A stretch of DNA of 64,000 bases from NCBI GenBank assembly GCA_947247005.1, contig OX365955.1:36497822-36561821 (forward strand), in the 5' to 3' direction. Shown here piece by piece: positions 38,396 to 48,021 of this stretch (position 1 is the first letter of the stretch; every line of letters begins with the position of its first letter). The notes beneath the pieces were generated by a model. It did no database searches, was not told where the DNA came from, and saw nothing but the letters and a program-made list of their open reading frames with translations. This stretch comes from Spisula solida. Its lineage: Eukaryota > Mollusca > Bivalvia > Venerida > Mactridae. Both the position numbers and the translations under genes were made by a program.

Positions 38396-38979
38396 TTTTA
38401 GTGCGTTCCTAATGTGTGTTGTTTTGGCTTGATTATGCTCTCTTATCACCCGTCAAGCAGACCAGTCAGTGGAGGGACTATGATCGTAGACACCTTACCA
38501 CAGACGCATACACAGCATTGCGGTAAAACAACACCAGTAAACATAATTGTGGCAATTGTTCTAAAGTAGCAACCTTTAAATGGAAACATTGCAGGTGCCC
38601 TGTGTGTAAGAAATGGATAGTATGGATAGCATGAATACGAGTCAAGAATAGGTCAGTGGAAAAACTATTTATCTCAAAAACGTGCTCAATGACACCTCTC
38701 ACTTTATCGATTTTAACATCATTCCAAAAGATATTTCTACCGTATTCATTAGTTTGTGGGGGGAAATTCGGTCGTTTGGATAAAAGATGTTCATACCTCC
38801 TGAAGTCATGTGCTGCATCAACTATTACTAAAATCCTGACAGTCAACTTGCAAAAACAATGCCAACCTAATTAGAACTAATGACAGATGTTTGTTGAGCT
38901 GGTGAGGTCATCGGAATGTCGTAAAATACGAAATAGTTGTTGAAAACAATATTACAGACCATACATGCTTTCTGTATTG
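38396..38979. other. Intergenic, no gene seen
   Basis: The minus-strand 122-codon frame at 38478-38846 has no recognisable domain and is low in internal coding signal, so I leave it uncalled. Confidence 0.4.
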
Positions 38980-39223
38980 TATATCGCTGGCTTAATATAA
39001 CAAGGTCGTAAGAACTAAAACAAACTCGTGCATATTTGAAATCTGCATCTCAATGCCCTTCGTATGAGCATATTTTCGTGAAAATCGGCAGTGGTCATGT
39101 TGACCAAACTGAAGTTTTTAGTTTTTCCATATATAAAGAGAAGTTTTCAGACAGTTTTTCTTTCTTGTTTTCTCAAAATATTGATTTTGTACTTACGACC
39201 TTCTAATTCTCAGCCAACTATAT
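38980..39223. mobile_element. MITE, family M1 copy B
   Basis: Inverted relative to copy A: the left end TATATCGCTGGCTTAATAT and the right end ATTCTCAGCCAACTATATG, with CATGTTGACCAAACTGAAG inside. About 244 bp, full length. Confidence 0.85.
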
Positions 39224-39244
39224 GTTCTCGAACATTGAGCAAGG

Positions 39245-39362
39245 TTCTAAATGAAATGAAACGGTCGTGCTCCACTGGTTAGTGCGCTGGTTAAAACTCA
39301 GTCCAGGAAAACCGGTTTGTTATAACTGAAAATTGTTGCGAAACGGTGTTAAACCCAATAAA
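39245..39362 (+). mobile_element. SINE fragment
   Basis: A tRNA-like start (GTGCTCCACTGGTTAGTGCG) leads to GCGAAACGGTGTTAAACCCA and an AATAAACAAAC tail. The B box is poor. The 3' word recurs near 3840. Confidence 0.45.
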
Positions 39363-39541
39363 CAAACACTCTAATCTTAAGAAAGCCTTACTTATAACTT
39401 GTGGTTGTTGGTGACAGGAAAACTCTAATGATCATTTAAGGATCTCCCAATATCCGACGATGCATGTGTTACGTTTGTATAACACATTGTTGTTCGATTC
39501 ATTTTTTTGCAGATCACCTAGTAAGCTTAGACCACAGAACG

Positions 39542-39657
39542 CTGGGGTGGTATTCAATATTGATCTTACTTGACTTAAGGATAAGGACAACCAATCAGAT
39601 CACATCATATTCGATTCTAGGTCAGTAACAGGCGATATGATTGGCTATCCTTATATA
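39542..39657. mobile_element. MITE, family M2 copy 2 (3' truncated)
   Basis: Begins GGGGTGGTATTCAATATTG and matches 7873-7980, including GACTTAAGGATAAGGACAAC and GGTCAGTAAC.GGCGATATGA. The right inverted repeat is missing. Confidence 0.85.
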
Positions 39658-39669
39658 CTGGACTATCAC

Positions 39670-39770
39670 TAATAACAACTTTATTACAGTGGTCCAATGC
39701 GTTCGTACTTCGTAGTGCTTTGCGATGGCGCCGTACAGTATGGGTTCGAATACCACAATAGGTGCAAACT
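39670..39770 (+). mobile_element. tRNA-like SINE head
   Basis: A-box-like TGGTCCAATGCG and B-box-like GGGTTCGAATACC are spaced about 45 bp apart. The arms do not form a closed cloverleaf. Confidence 0.4.
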
Positions 39771-40977
39771 ATATGTTTAAAGATTAATTTTAAAGATTTA
39801 ATTGTCCAATAAGCCAAAGGCTTATCTACCTTTGGATCGCTTGGTTATAAAAAGCATGTACACGAATAAAACACATACAATGGCGTATTCATACAAGCAG
39901 ACAATCACTTGGTAGTTCCTGGTTCGATTCCAAGGCATGGTTCATACGCATTTCTCAAACCAAATTCAAGGACTTTTCAAGGTTGTTTCAAGGTAGCCTT
40001 TGTATTTTCAAGGCCTTTTTCCCAAAGATTTACCAAGGTAAAATTGTACAATTTCGACTCTTTTCGCTGGATAAATGAAAATTATTTTTGATCACGACTG
40101 CTGCTTAGCACTTCATGCAACAATGCATTTTAAAGTTTCAAGAAAGACTGTTTCTGCATCATTTTTATGCAGATGATGTGTCACTCTGACAACATACACT
40201 TCTCTGCATAATATTTGTATATAGTCTTTGTCTGCATTCAAGATTTTCCCCTTAAATTCAATTACCATATTAGCATTTTTTCAAGGCAGCACTTAGTTCA
40301 AGTACTTTTCAAGATTGAAACCAAATGCAAGAACTTTTCAAGGCCTGTGCGAACCTTGCATGGTAAAGTAGGTATTTACTCGTTGACGTTTGCTATGGTC
40401 ATGTCCTCCACATAATGTTATATGTAACAGCTGCAGTTGCTGGCAAAGATACAGTAAGTATTGGTCGAAAGTTTATACATTAGGAAAACTAGTTATCTCA
40501 AATGAATGCCGTTTGTTGAAAAAGCGGCGTAAACGCAAAGGAAAACAAATCATTCTGTTCTCTTAGATTATTTCTCTCAGGAATTCGGCAAATTACATTC
40601 ATGTATCATTGCCAGCAATAAAAAATAATTATTTCTAAAATGCCAAATCTTCATAGTAGATTATGACCATACTATATATATGCCTTAGGTCATAGGATTG
40701 AGACTAGAGTTGCGTCATTCTTACTATCGAATACTTTTTATGGTGTTATTATTGGCACCATGTTCGAAGATTTTATTTGTTTGTATATCAGACGCCATAA
40801 AATTGTTTTTATGTAAGATACTAATAACATGGTGGCTAGTTCCCGCCAATAATTCATTAACTACTTTCGTCAGTATATGTTTTATCGTGTCGCTTTCTAC
40901 ACGGCCCACGAGCGGATATATATGACGTATGTTGTCATGACCATAATGGTGCACTTACAATACAATACAGTATTTAA
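39771..40977. other. Intergenic, no gene seen
   Basis: A CTTTTCAAGG word recurs between 39960 and 40340, suggesting an old interspersed repeat. Another B-box-like GGTTCGATTCCA occurs near 39930. No gene supported. Confidence 0.4.
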
Positions 40978-41205
40978 GGTCAGTACAATTCGAATAATAA
41001 GACTATACAAAAAGGTGCTCTTAATGGCGGATTTGTTTTAATAGTCGACCATCTTGACTATAAATACACATGTATAAGACTTCAACCTTTACAATTGCAA
41101 AACTCCGCATCATTTCAGGGAAGCTTCTGGAACTGGGACCTTTCTGTATCATGCACTAACCTCTTCTGTGTCGCCCGATGGCGAGGATAAATAAAAGCAT
41201 ATAAA
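40978..41205. mobile_element. Degraded M3 MITE joined to a SINE S3 3' tail
   Basis: 40978-41117 matches M3 (AATAATAAGACTATACAAAAAG, then TTGCAAAACTCCGCATCATT). At about 41118 it switches to the S3 body (AAGCTTCTGGAACTGGGACC) and ends GGCGAGGATAAATAAAAGCA. The junction suggests that the SINE inserted into the MITE or replaced its right end. Confidence 0.7.
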
Positions 41206-41589
41206 CTGATGAAGTAAAATAGTAAACACGGTTGCCATTATTTGGACCACAAACTACTGCGGTATATGGCGGGTAGTATAAATATACTACTCAAAATTTG
41301 CTAAGGGCCACTTTTTCCTCGTATCTTGTTTTTTCATTGATGCATACATTCAATAAATGTCTGATTATAAAGGACTAGTATAAGTATACTGCTACCTATA
41401 CGTAATGATTATCGATGTTGCTTTAATCATTGAACCGATAGTAAGTTCAAAGTTGTTAATGAGGGAAACTTTGATTGAACTCTAATGTTACAAAAATGTA
41501 ATTTTCTTGTTTTCGTCGGATTTTTTATTTGAAATCTTTTTAATAGCGTGCAAGTCTCCGAGTGGCATCTGCATTAGCCTGACAACGCA
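41206..41589. other. Intergenic, no gene seen
   Basis: Nothing recognised. Confidence 0.4.
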
Positions 41590-42400
41590 AATGCATGCTA
41601 CGAATAAGAATATTCATTATGTTTTTTTACCACAGGCACATTCTATCGGATTAAGGTCCGGGGACCTGGCACGCCAATCTAGTCTGTTGATCCATGTATT
41701 GATTGGTACGATTTACTCTATGAGGACGCAAATTATCGTATCACAGTTGTAGGATTTGGCAGTTAAAGATCCATTTTAATGATATGGAGATGTGTTTTGT
41801 GGTGCATACTTATTCCTGCCCATGCCATAACATACCCACCACCAAACCGATCTTTTTAGCAATACAAACGTCAACATATCGTTTATTCGCACTTCTCAAC
41901 ACTCTAACCGTGTGTTTATGAAATTTCCACGAAATATCGACTGATCGCAATGAGTTAACGAGTTCAATCTCACCGTATCCTTTCAAGATGGCCAATGGTT
42001 CAACATAAGCGTTCTCTGGCGTGGTTATTCGTTAAGTTAACATGAATTGCAAGATGTCTGTCCTTGATTCCAGTATTGTACAACGGATGTCTTACTGTTT
42101 GGGTGAAAATCCGTTTTACAGACGCTTTTTGAAAGTTGTTACCCAACGACAAAGCATTCTAGAACGCATTGCTTTCAGTTTGTATGCCAATACATTGTTA
42201 TTGGACATGTGTTTTCGACCTTGTTCAGGATCGTCATGCAGTGTGCACGCATTTCCATTAACTTGAAACAGGTTCCGTATTCGTACGATATCGCTAGGTG
42301 AAATGTTTAACGTCAAGGCTACATGCCTCATGGACACATCCGCCGGCCACCTCCCAACCTCCAAAAACATTTCAATATACATATAAGGTGTGAGGTTTCC
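41590..42400 (-). pseudogene. Tc1-like transposase, decayed
   Basis: Read on the minus strand from 42400 downwards. A helix-turn-helix region (SMRHVALTLNISPSDIVRI) is followed by DDPEQGRKHMSNNN, at the place of the conserved RPRSGRP segment of Tc1 enzymes. Then comes ANKRYVDVCIAKK, and finally, in another frame near 41640-41700, DNLRPHR and ARSPDLNPIE, the hallmark DDE-domain end motifs of Tc1/mariner transposases. Stops and at least two frame changes separate these blocks, so the gene is dead. The family cuts and pastes at TA; I could not find its inverted repeats with confidence. Confidence 0.8.
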
Positions 42401-42508
42401 GTAGCAACTGTCAGGAGATGTGGTGCAGTAGTTAAAACAATACATTACCACGGAGATAATGACATCCGCAACAGCTACAGCTACAGCGATGATTGCTGAG
42501 CTCAAACG

Positions 42509-42650
42509 TCTAGCAGACCCCCAACGAACGTCTAACCGACCCCCAACAAAATTAATGTCTAGCCTACCCCCAACAAACGTCTAGCCTACCCCCAACAAAC
42601 GTCTAACCGACCCCCAACAAACGTCAAACCGATCCCCAACAAACGTGTCA
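42509..42650. repeat. ~22-bp tandem repeat, six copies
   Basis: Copies of CCCCCAACAAACGTCTAACC with variants CTAGCC, CAAACC and one expanded unit (AAATTAATGTCTAGCC). Confidence 0.9.
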
Positions 42651-42691
42651 GGGATGCTGCACGAATCATCCTAGTCAACATCAACACATGA

Positions 42692-43079
42692 ATGAAGGTG
42701 GATGTTTGTCAGAGAATCAACTTCCGTGGGAAGAAATCTGCACAACCTATTGGGTCCGACGTGTTGAAAATAGCGACCGAGAAGGCTGCCAGCGTTTCTG
42801 ATTTAAAGATAATTAACATTATACAATTGATTGTTATTGATTTATTTGAACATATTCATTGTACTTGTCAAAACGTTTGCTTTATTATGTCACTATTTTA
42901 TTGTTAAAATAATTGAATAAATGTATAGCGAACAGGCGTACGTTTTATAATGTGTGCGTTTTATATTTCAGACCAACTTTTTACCCGAGTTGATTACGCT
43001 CGACACTGTTCCAGAAGATGCTGTGAAATCACTCGTGTTGGAACAAAGTTCCGTTGATGTCGACTCTGTAAATGAATAA
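42692..43079 (+). pseudogene. Possible split small gene at the Polinton edge
   Basis: A plus-strand frame starting near 42692 includes RINFRGKKSAQPIGSDVLK. After a gap, a polypyrimidine stretch and AG at 42970-42971 introduce an open block of 35 codons (beginning TNFLPELITLDTV) with a stop at 43077-43079. The GKK..IG..VL pattern is reminiscent of small basic proteins carried by Polintons, but the match is weak and from memory of the pattern only. I cannot tell whether the two parts belong to one gene. Its position just upstream of the chromodomain fragment is the main reason to list it. Confidence 0.3.
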
Positions 43080-43541
43080 CCAACAGGCGTGAACCGAGCT
43101 CCATATATGCCGATGAACTATGAACAGTTTATTTGATTGTGTGTTTCAAACATTATTATTTATATATTAAACAATGTGTACATGTATTTGGTATGTGACT
43201 TTTATTTTGTTCCAGCTTGTTCATACTTTATGTATATTATATTACTACACGTAAAAATAAACAGTAACCAATATCAACCGCGTTTGTAATATTGATTGAT
43301 TTTAGATTTATCCGGTTTTAACCGGTTTCACCCAATAACAACATAAATGCTCATTAAAAACTAGTTCGTCCATAGAATTCTTTACGGATAGAAGTATTTT
43401 AAGTTGTTTTATATAATCCCTTGATCAAAATGACCCAGGCTCATATTGTCATAAGCAAACTAGGAATGTCGGACATAGATGAAAACGAGCATTTTGCTCT
43501 CAATTCTAACAGCAAACGTAAAGTGAATTTAAACTTTAAAA

Positions 43542-43742
43542 ATTGAAGCTGTGATCGGAACGTTTTATAATCAAGAATTACAGAAAGTATATAAATGCGA
43601 GGATGCTTTGTGGATAATTGAAAAAGTTTTAAGAAAGTGAAAGAGGGGAAACACTTTTGAATACCTAGTTAAGTTCGAAGGTTGGCCGGACAAATTCAAT
43701 TCGTGGATTAACAAAGACCAAATTAGTAATGTAAAAAAGTAG
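43542..43742 (+). pseudogene. Polinton integrase chromodomain fragment
   Basis: Polinton integrases are retroviral-type DDE enzymes ending in a chromodomain. Here only the end is visible: GTFYNQELQKV, then ALWIIEKVLRK, an in-frame TGA at 43638-43640, and EYLVKFEGWPDKFNSWI, the aromatic-rich chromodomain signature. The reading frame is the same on both sides of the stop. No catalytic core was found upstream to 42500. The fragment lies directly before the capsid gene block, consistent with Polinton order. It could instead be a free chromodomain from another chromovirus, but the E.QKV start and the neighbours favour a Polinton. Confidence 0.65.
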
Positions 43743-43783
43743 AACGAAATTAAATCACACTACGTGGTTTGTCATACATTCTA

Positions 43784-44234
43784 CAGGGGCGGATCCAGGA
43801 TTTAGTGTTAGGGGGGGCGTGAAATGAAAAATGAGCTGGGGGTCCAGGGGGCCGCATGGGCCCCTGGTGGGTGTAGGGCAAAGCCCTGCTACGGGGTCCA
43901 GGGGGCGAATTTTTAATGCTTAGACAAGCACTCCTCGAGCATGTCGCGCCTTATGTGCTTGCATCAAAAAATTCAGCGAAAAGAGAATCAATGTGCAAAA
44001 AGAGCGATACATCAGAATCGCAAAGTTCGACCTGAATAACGGGGCGGCAGAAAGTCTATCGAAGTGTCTGTGGTTAGTGGAAAATGTTAATTGCGCGATG
44101 TGCGCGCAGAAAGCAGAACAAAAATGACTTTAAATATGTGATTTGGTGTGATACAACAAATGAATTGACTTTACTTTGGCGATTTTAGGGGGGCGTACGC
44201 CGGGCCCGACCCCCCCCCCCTTGGTCCGCCTATG
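43784..44234. mobile_element. hAT-like MITE, 451 bp, 5-bp TSD
   Basis: The ends are CAGGGGCGGATCCAGG and (inverted) CATAGGCGGACCAAGG, flanked on both sides by TTCTA (43779-43783 and 44235-44239). The G-rich left and C-rich right subterminal runs mirror each other. The 5-bp duplication and CA..TG ends fit hAT5-type elements; this assignment is inference. The insertion sits inside the capsid-like gene. Confidence 0.85.
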
Positions 44235-44628
44235 TTCTAGTGATGAAAACATTGAGTACTTCTCCGAAAATAAACCGTACAATTTTAAAATCAAATTTAA
44301 CCAACCTGTAAATTCTAATGGTGTATGGATAATAGCCTTAACTGAAATAACACTAAATGAAACCGTTAACAAAACAAAAGAAGTCTTGTATATAAACTGT
44401 AACATTTGCGGTGAAAGTTTAATAGACGGCGTGAAAGCTCCACTGTTAAGACGTGTAATAATTAATAATTTCGAAAATACAACATTCGCGCCGTGTTATT
44501 ACGTATCTATCATTAAGTCGGAAATAAGTGAAATCGAATTTCATCTGTTTGACCAGCACGGAACATTAGCCACCCACATTACGAATTCGGTTGTTGTGGT
44601 TTTACATCTGCTACGCTTGAAAAAATGA
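44235..44628 (+). pseudogene. Polinton minor-capsid-like protein, interrupted
   Basis: About 130 codons are open from the MITE boundary to a TGA at 44626-44628. The start (SSDENIEYFSENKPYNFKI, then NGVWIIALTEI) has the layout of the conserved Polinton protein that follows the pattern 'SNSS..YFP.N....F...L......G.WEVAL.EI', usually regarded as a minor capsid/penton-type jelly-roll protein. Its end overlaps the next gene by the ATGA arrangement. The 5' part lies left of the MITE at about 43745-43783 in a compatible frame, but no start codon is clear there. The apparent ATG at 44176 lies in the MITE and is spurious. Confidence 0.6.
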
Positions 44629-44895
44629 ATCAATCTCAAAGATACGTTCAAAGCCACGAAAACTGGATTACGTATTACGATAAGATCCATTACTTTTATT
44701 TTAAATTCGGTCACAATGCTAGAATAACTGGTAGGTTCTACCACACGAGACAAGAACAGATAAACCAACTTCGAGTACAAATGAACTTAAGGTAGGGTTC
44801 GTTTCTCCTGCACAACAGATAGTTGAGCAGGCAACTAGCGAAATGAAAAGAGACCGAGGTATAAAAAGAAATCATTCATCGAGCAAAAAGATTAT
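44625..44895 (+). pseudogene. Polinton small basic protein, frameshifted
   Basis: The ATG at 44625 overlaps the previous stop. The first 56 codons (from NQSQRYVQSHENWITYY to LRVQMN) are open to a TAG at 44793-44795. Shifting the frame gives FVSPAQQIVEQATSEMKRD and a lysine/arginine/serine-rich tail, so a one-base change split the gene. The tail is then cut by an R2 repeat at about 44905, and basic-tail-like sequence (SLKKKSMKRSNK) resumes beyond it near 45190-45225. Basic tails next to the capsid gene suggest a DNA-condensing or capsid-associated protein; function is inferred. Confidence 0.5.
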
Positions 44896-44904
44896 ATTAA
44901 GTCA

Positions 44905-45115
44905 GACAGGGAAGGCAGCACTCAACTTAACCCGCCGAGCACAGAAAACATTAAAAACACACAAAACACAGTGCCCAACTGAACCAACCGAGCACAGGAA
45001 ACATAAAACACATAAAGACACAATGCCCAACTAAACAAGCGCAGATCCGCCCAAGGCCAAGCTGTCGAAAAGTAAAATAAATTATAACTAGCTGAATTAC
45101 CCAGTTTCCACAGCA
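44905..45115. repeat. Interspersed repeat, family R2 copy 2, nested
   Basis: Matches 28790-29048 block by block (AAACATAAAACACATAAAG, CACAATGCCCAACTAAACAA, CCAAGCTGTCGAAAAGTA). It lies inside the basic-tail region of the preceding Polinton gene, so it arrived after the Polinton. Confidence 0.75.
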
Positions 45116-45228
45116 AAAGGACTATAATGCTTAGTTTTAGCTGTCAGAAAAGTTAAAACGAAGAAGTGCACAACACACTAAACATCAGTCGTTGAAAAAG
45201 AAGAGTATGAAACGTTCGAACAAACAAG

Positions 45229-46550
45229 ATGACGTCAATCAATTCTGAATACTTGGTTGAAGCTCAACCTAGCGAGTTGGGATTATTTAATTTACCACCA
45301 ACGCAAACTGCTGTGGGAAAAATATACTTTCAACAAATACTACCGATCGGACAAATTACAGATACATCTCCGATTCAGTTTATAGTAAGTGGACAAAATG
45401 GAATAGAATATATCATACCACTCGTAGTTTTATGAGTATCAAAGCTAGAATTGCGCGTCAAGACTGATGCGCCGTACAATCTGGGGACACTGTTGGACCG
45501 GTTAATCTTTTAGCTCAAGGTTTGTTCGAACAAGTCGACGTCACGATTCAGGGAAAGTTTATAACATCAGCTACTGGGAACTATGCTTACAAAGCGTACA
45601 TACAATCGTTGTTAAATTACTGAAACGATGCCAAAACGTCGCAGCTTACTTCTCAATGCTTTTATTAAGACACACCCGGTTATCTGGATGATAATGATAC
45701 CAAAACGGGCAAAAATGAGGGGTAAAAATTCCGTTCATCGCTGTGCGCAGGAAGTAAAAAACTCCATATGATCGCGCCAATTATTCATGACGCGTTTCAA
45801 TTGAACAGATATATCCTAAACCAGACGGCAATGAACATTAAATTTTACAGAGCAAAGCCCGAGTTCTATTTAACGGCAGACTCGCTAAAGCCGGACTTCA
45901 AAATCGCTACTGACGAAATGGCTATGAACATGTGTAAAGTTCAAGTTAATCCCGCAGTTATATACGCGCACGGTATGCAGCTCGAAAAGACCAATGCTAA
46001 GTACCAATACGTGAAGACGGAAGTACGATTAGCGGCTATATCGCAAGGACAATGTATTTTAATATTGAAAAAGTTTGTCAAGGAATAAGACCCAACAGAA
46101 TAATTGTGGCGTTTGCTAACAGTCAATCTGTCTCTGGGTCATACCAAACATCGCCTTAGAACTTTTAAGGATTCGATTTAACGGAAATGACTGTGGCTAT
46201 TGATAATATACCAGTCCTCGGTAACCCAGTGAGGATGGATTTCAACGCTTTAAACGGAATCGACACAGCAGAGGCGTATCACTTGTTCTTTGAAACGACC
46301 GGAAAGTGGCTAAACCACGCTGAAACCAACTTGAACAGGCTGATATCGCCCGAGGATATGCTTGTATGCGTTCAATATCGAACCTTCTTTTTCGAATAAA
46401 AACTATTTGGCTTTGGCAAAACAAGGCATCGTTAGAATCAGTGCAAACTTTGCAAAACCTCTACCATCACCTGTTACTTGTATTGTGTACACAGAGGGTG
46501 CGGGATATTTCGAAATTAATCAGGCCAGGAAGGTGATTATACATAAGTAA
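45229..46550 (+). pseudogene. Polinton major capsid protein (double jelly-roll), broken
   Basis: The ATG at 45229 opens a frame with ELGLFNLPPTQTAVGK, the usual N-terminal motif of Polinton major capsid proteins, and stops at 45433. Recognisable blocks follow in other frames: VGPVNLLAQGLFEQVDVTI (45490-45550), a YKAYIQSLLNY block, a DTPGYLDD block (45670-45690), KIATDEMAMNMCKVQV and YAHGMQLEKTNAKYQYV (45768-46088), and a C-terminal part at 46187-46550. The order and total span (about 440 codons) are near those of intact family members. At least four frame changes or stops interrupt it, so no capsid could be made. These proteins form icosahedral virus-like shells in related elements. Confidence 0.85.
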
Positions 46551-46747
46551 TTTAGTATTATTATACATTGTATCTGTAAATAAACAACGAAACAACAAAA
46601 TCCCATGTCGTATCAAAGTACTAAAAGCGACAGGAACTATAATTTTACTTTGCGTATCAACTTCAATTTCTGGATTTATGATCAAGAATCAGGATGATTC
46701 GCACCAAATCGATTTCTTGGATTATAATGTAAAAACAACAGGTCACT
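46551..46747. other. Polinton intergenic spacer
   Basis: Holds an AATAAA at about 46579, fitting the capsid gene's 3' end, and no recognisable frame. Confidence 0.4.
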
Positions 46748-46942
46748 TACGACAAACCGTATTTAGCGGTGGTCGATATCAGGTCGCTTTTGAACGAGAG
46801 TACAGCCATAATTGGTTTACAGTTAAGTGAAAGACAGTGGTTAAAGTTAAAGCGCATCTCGTTCATGATTGATAGGTCAACACAAGAGGGCCACACCCGC
46901 TGTAAAGATATTAAGGTTATGAAATACAACTCTACCATGTGA
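46748..46942 (+). pseudogene. PC4-like ssDNA-binding fragment
   Basis: About 64 codons are open to the TGA at 46940-46942, preceded by an in-frame TAA at 46730. The pattern VVDIRSLLN, then GLQLSERQWLKLKRISFMID fits the PC4/p15 fold, whose members read roughly V.IREYY...G...GISL...QW..LK...ID. PC4 proteins bind single-stranded DNA and assist transcription or replication. I cannot see an N-terminus or a start codon, and the assignment is from motif spacing only. It may be a decayed accessory gene of this Polinton, lying just ahead of the ATPase. Confidence 0.4.
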
Positions 46943-46986
46943 GCGTGTTTTCATTATTTACAATCGGATTTTTTTTTACAAAAACA

Positions 46987-47658
46987 ATGTCGTGGTACGA
47001 AAAGGAATCGTTTATAAAATTTGAAAGTCCCTGTACAATTTCACTGATATCGGCTTCGAACGGAGGAAAAACCTCGTTTGTTTTGCGACTTTTAGAAAAC
47101 GCCGAAGGAATGTTTACCGAAGACTTTTCTGCTACGGTGTACTGTTACGGGAGTTCTTGGCAACCAGTATTTGACAAAATGCTTACAATTAAACCGTCAA
47201 TCAATTTTAAAGAAGGGATGCCGACTGACGATGAACTACAGCTTTTGTCTCAGGACAAATCGCATACGTGTCTCATTCTGGACGATTTGATGACGGAAAT
47301 CAACGGTGCCTCAAAGAACGTAGAAAAGTTATGGACAATTCATTCCCACCACTATAACATGTCTGTGATATACCTGACTCATAATATGTATCAGAAATCA
47401 CCGTCTGCTAGAACAATAAGTCTTAACCAGCAATATTTTGTGTTATTTAGAAACCACATAGACGCTCAACAAATACAGTATTTCGGTAGACAAATATACG
47501 GTAATAAAAGTTCATATTTCAACGCAGCCTATCAGTTAGCAACAGCTCGCCCGTGGGAATACTTTCTTGTTGATTTAAACAGCCGTTCGAACGATAGATA
47601 TCGTCTTAGAACAAACATATTTCCTAATGAAGATACAATTGTATTTGTGTCAGACTAA
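46987..47658 (+). CDS. Polinton genome-packaging ATPase (A32/FtsK-HerA type)
   Basis: 223 codons, uninterrupted, from ATG 46987 to TAA. The Walker A motif is SASNGGKTS at about residues 22-30, and Walker B is CLILDDLM at 95-102, with the paired acidic residues at 99-100. A sensor-like IYLTHNMY follows, and then the family's aromatic C-terminus (ARPWEYFLVDL). This is the layout of the packaging ATPases of Polintons, adenovirus-like elements and poxviruses, which pump DNA into capsids. The length is normal for Polintons. I chose ATG 46987 over the upstream open codons because MSWYEKESF fits the usual start and the upstream part overlaps the PC4-like stop. It is the only complete Polinton gene here. 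Nothing shows that it is expressed, and its capsid partner is broken. Confidence 0.88.
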   Translation: MSWYEKESFIKFESPCTISLISASNGGKTSFVLRLLENAEGMFTEDFSATVYCYGSSWQPVFDKMLTIKPSINFKEGMPTDDELQLLSQDKSHTCLILDDLMTEINGASKNVEKLWTIHSHHYNMSVIYLTHNMYQKSPSARTISLNQQYFVLFRNHIDAQQIQYFGRQIYGNKSSYFNAAYQLATARPWEYFLVDLNSRSNDRYRLRTNIFPNEDTIVFVSD

Positions 47659-47675
47659 GTGAGTTGGACTATAAA

Positions 47676-47884
47676 ATGGACTTATTAAAAAAGGAAGCGG
47701 TCTTTTGTCGTTACCTTATCAAATCGCTAGACACCTTACAAAGTCTCAAACACAGGCAATCAGTCAAATAATGTTTAATTGTATTAAGGGTACTTTTAAA
47801 ATAGATAAATCGAAATTGAAAGATTTGAAGAAACACAGATCGGCGCTCTATGGTAAAACGTATGTGTACAGTGTTTCGACATAG
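47676..47884 (+). pseudogene. Small conserved-looking Polinton frame
   Basis: ATG 47676 lies 18 bp after the ATPase stop. A run of six A at about 47687-47692 separates this start from the frame that carries LLSLPYQIARHLTKSQ and a lysine-rich block (KSKLKDLKKHRSALYGK), ending at TAG 47882-47884. The pairing of a short N-terminus with this block by a slip in the A-run is my inference. Small proteins of this type follow the ATPase in other Polintons; their role is unknown to me. Confidence 0.5.
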
Positions 47885-48021
47885 TATGATATATTGGCGG
47901 AGTTTTAAACAGAAAGTTTAACCTGAAATGATACTATAAGCAGTGAAAGTAATGACACAAAGTGGAAAAAATGAGTTGCCCCAGGTACACGTAACCATGG
48001 TTATGTAACTGGCGGGCATAT

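Noticed and set aside
38478..38846. 122-codon minus-strand gene
   Set aside because: No domain, an overlapping plus-strand frame of similar quality, and location between LINE and MITE relics.
44176..44234. ATG at 44176 as start of the capsid-like gene
   Set aside because: It lies inside the MITE, upstream of its right terminal repeat.
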